A DNA stretch of 7,185 nucleotides from Bacillota bacterium (GTDB lineage: Bacteria > Bacillota_A > Clostridia > Lachnospirales > WQUN01), in assembly GCA_009786175.1 (NCBI GenBank), contig WQTQ01000099.1:1-7185 (forward strand). Reading direction: 5' to 3'. The position numbers were made by a program, and so were the translations under genes. Shown one piece after another: positions 6,786 through 7,185 of this stretch (positions are counted from its first letter, which is position 1; each line of letters starts with the position of its first letter). The notes below the pieces were generated by a model. It made no database searches. It saw only the letters and a list, made by a program, of their open reading frames with translations, and was not told where the DNA came from.

Positions 6786-6924
6786 AGGGCTGTCGGATGC
6801 TTCGAAAACGATATTTTCCCTATTGCTCCAAATCGATGATTGTCGCATTTCATGCGACAATCATCGATTTGGAGCAATAGGGAAAATATCGTTTTCTTTG
6901 GCAACAGGACAGCCCTGTTTTATT
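6786..6924 (+). terminator. Compound terminator of hppA: outer stem enclosing a long palindrome
   Basis: The outer arms AGGGCTGTC (6786-6794) and GACAGCCCT (6908-6916) pair perfectly over 9 bp, preceded by an A-run and followed by GTTTTATT, the outline of an intrinsic terminator just after the hppA stop. Inside them, TGC (6798-6800) can pair with GCA (6901-6903). The loop contains the 93-nt palindrome described separately. A second compact hairpin, AACAGG (6903-6908) / CCTGTT (6914-6919) with a 5-nt loop, uses the same right arm and would itself be a terminator, so termination at this point is likely whichever structure forms. Confidence 0.6.
6804..6896. repeat. Long perfect inverted repeat (45-bp arms, 3-base loop)
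   Basis: Bases 6804-6848 are the exact reverse complement of 6852-6896, checked base by base, with TTC (6849-6851) between them. The symmetry stops abruptly at both outer ends (6803/6897 do not pair). Each arm has small internal symmetries, GAAAA-cgata-TTTTC and AATC-gat-GATT. There is no start codon with a ribosome binding site and no protein motif in it. No clear target-site duplication flanks it. It could be a foldback or MITE-like element, a very long RNA hairpin, or the target of a structure-specific enzyme. I do not recognise the sequence as a named family. Confidence 0.9.
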
Positions 6925-7087
6925 ATGTTTCAAGAAATTCCACTTTGCGAACATAAGACCGGAAACACCCAGTGAACACGACAAAGTCAATGAGTTGGTG
7001 TGTACAGCCTTTACCCATAGTTACAACGAGGATACCGGCAAGGTTACACAACTTGTACTTTCCCAGTGCGCGGTATTGCCACAATAG
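6881..7087 (+). pseudogene. Start-less open frame, possible GNAT acetyltransferase N-terminal remnant
   Basis: The frame is open from 6881 to a TAG at 7085-7087 but has no ATG and no ribosome binding site. The codons from about 6956 read N-I-R-P-E-T-P-S-E-H-D-K-V-N-E-L-V-C-T-A-F, which resembles the beginning of GNAT N-acetyltransferases (usual pattern M-x-I-R-x-E-T-P-x-D-H, then a helix ending in A-F). The codon where Met would be expected is GCG. After A-F the translation (T-H-S-Y-N-E-D-T-G-K) no longer looks like that family. The stop coincides with the apparent left edge of the insertion sequence, so the gene may have been interrupted there. The similarity is short and judged by eye; the frame could also be non-coding. 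Confidence 0.25.
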
Positions 7088-7185
7088 ACTTCTTGCATAA
7101 CTAAGCTAAAGATAGTATACTTCCAATTAGTGGGGGTGAACAAAGTGAAGTATGAGAAGCTGAAAAAATATGGTGAAGGCAAATT
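7086..7185 (+). mobile_element. Left end of an IS5-like insertion sequence (continues beyond window)
   Basis: The sequence from about 7086 begins AGACTTCTTGCATAACT, which looks like the terminal inverted repeat of an IS5-family element. About 60 bp later a transposase-like reading frame starts. The exact edge, its right-hand partner and any target duplication lie beyond or cannot be fixed from one end. A weak promoter, TTGCAT (7093-7098) with 17-bp spacing to TATACT (7116-7121), lies between the end and the gene. Confidence 0.5.
7145..7185 (+). CDS. Putative IS5-family transposase, first 13 codons only
   Basis: A GTG start at 7145 is preceded by GGGGGTGA (7132-7139), a good ribosome binding site 5-6 nt away. 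The in-frame GTG at 7136 is an alternative but overlaps that site. The visible residues are M-K-Y-E-K-L-K-K-Y-G-E-G-K. From memory, IS5-like transposases with an N-terminal helix-turn-helix often begin M-K-Y-x-x-L-K-K, continuing into R-L-T-G-V-K-R-E-T-F; here the window ends before that motif. The catalytic DDE residues are not visible. The call rests on the short N-terminus, the start-codon context and the IS-end-like sequence upstream. It could be another protein, but an insertion-sequence transposase is the best reading. Confidence 0.5.
   Translation, partial: MKYEKLKKYGEGK

Noticed and set aside
6804..6896. The palindrome considered as a CRISPR repeat unit, tRNA or attachment site
   Set aside because: There is no repeated spacer-repeat periodicity, no cloverleaf, and no integrase or tRNA nearby; only simple two-fold symmetry is present.

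Overview
The window looks like a piece of a Gram-positive, probably anaerobic, clostridial-type Bacillota chromosome. The evidence is the moderate GC content, strong AGGAG-type ribosome binding sites, sigma-A-like promoters, a CsaB-type cell-wall pyruvyl transferase, a pyrimidine nucleoside phosphorylase of the Firmicute type, and a membrane pyrophosphatase with the potassium-dependent signature. I cannot name a genus from the sequence alone.

Layout. Positions 1-248 (minus strand) are the N-terminal 82 codons of a gene resembling L-fucose isomerase-like proteins. It diverges from a three-gene plus-strand cluster across a 128-bp region that holds two back-to-back promoters. The cluster is a 744-residue fusion of a GT4-type glycosyltransferase and a CsaB-type polysaccharide pyruvyl transferase (377-2611), cytidine deaminase (2639-3058) and pyrimidine-nucleoside phosphorylase (3068-4378). 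Gaps of 27 and 9 bp suggest one transcript, ending near a GC-rich palindrome at 4389-4410. A separate promoter with an operator-like inverted repeat then drives a 734-residue ion-pumping membrane pyrophosphatase (4573-6777).

The 367 bp between the pyrophosphatase stop and the next start codon hold the most striking structure: a perfect inverted repeat with 45-bp arms and a 3-base loop (6804-6848 / 6852-6896). It is nested inside a shorter outer stem (6786-6794 / 6908-6916) followed by a T-rich run, as if a foldback element sat in the loop of the hppA terminator. After it comes an open frame without a start codon that faintly resembles the N-terminus of a GNAT acetyltransferase. That frame is cut off by what looks like the left end of an IS5-like insertion sequence, whose transposase begins at 7145 and runs out of the window.

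How the genes may work together: cytidine deaminase and the phosphorylase are consecutive salvage steps (cytidine or deoxycytidine to uridine or deoxyuridine, then to uracil and sugar 1-phosphate). The fusion protein probably builds and pyruvylates a cell-wall glycan used to anchor SLH-domain surface proteins. The pyrophosphatase recovers energy from the pyrophosphate released by biosynthesis. No complete new defence or mobile system is visible. The novelty here is structural: the long palindrome and the fusion gene.
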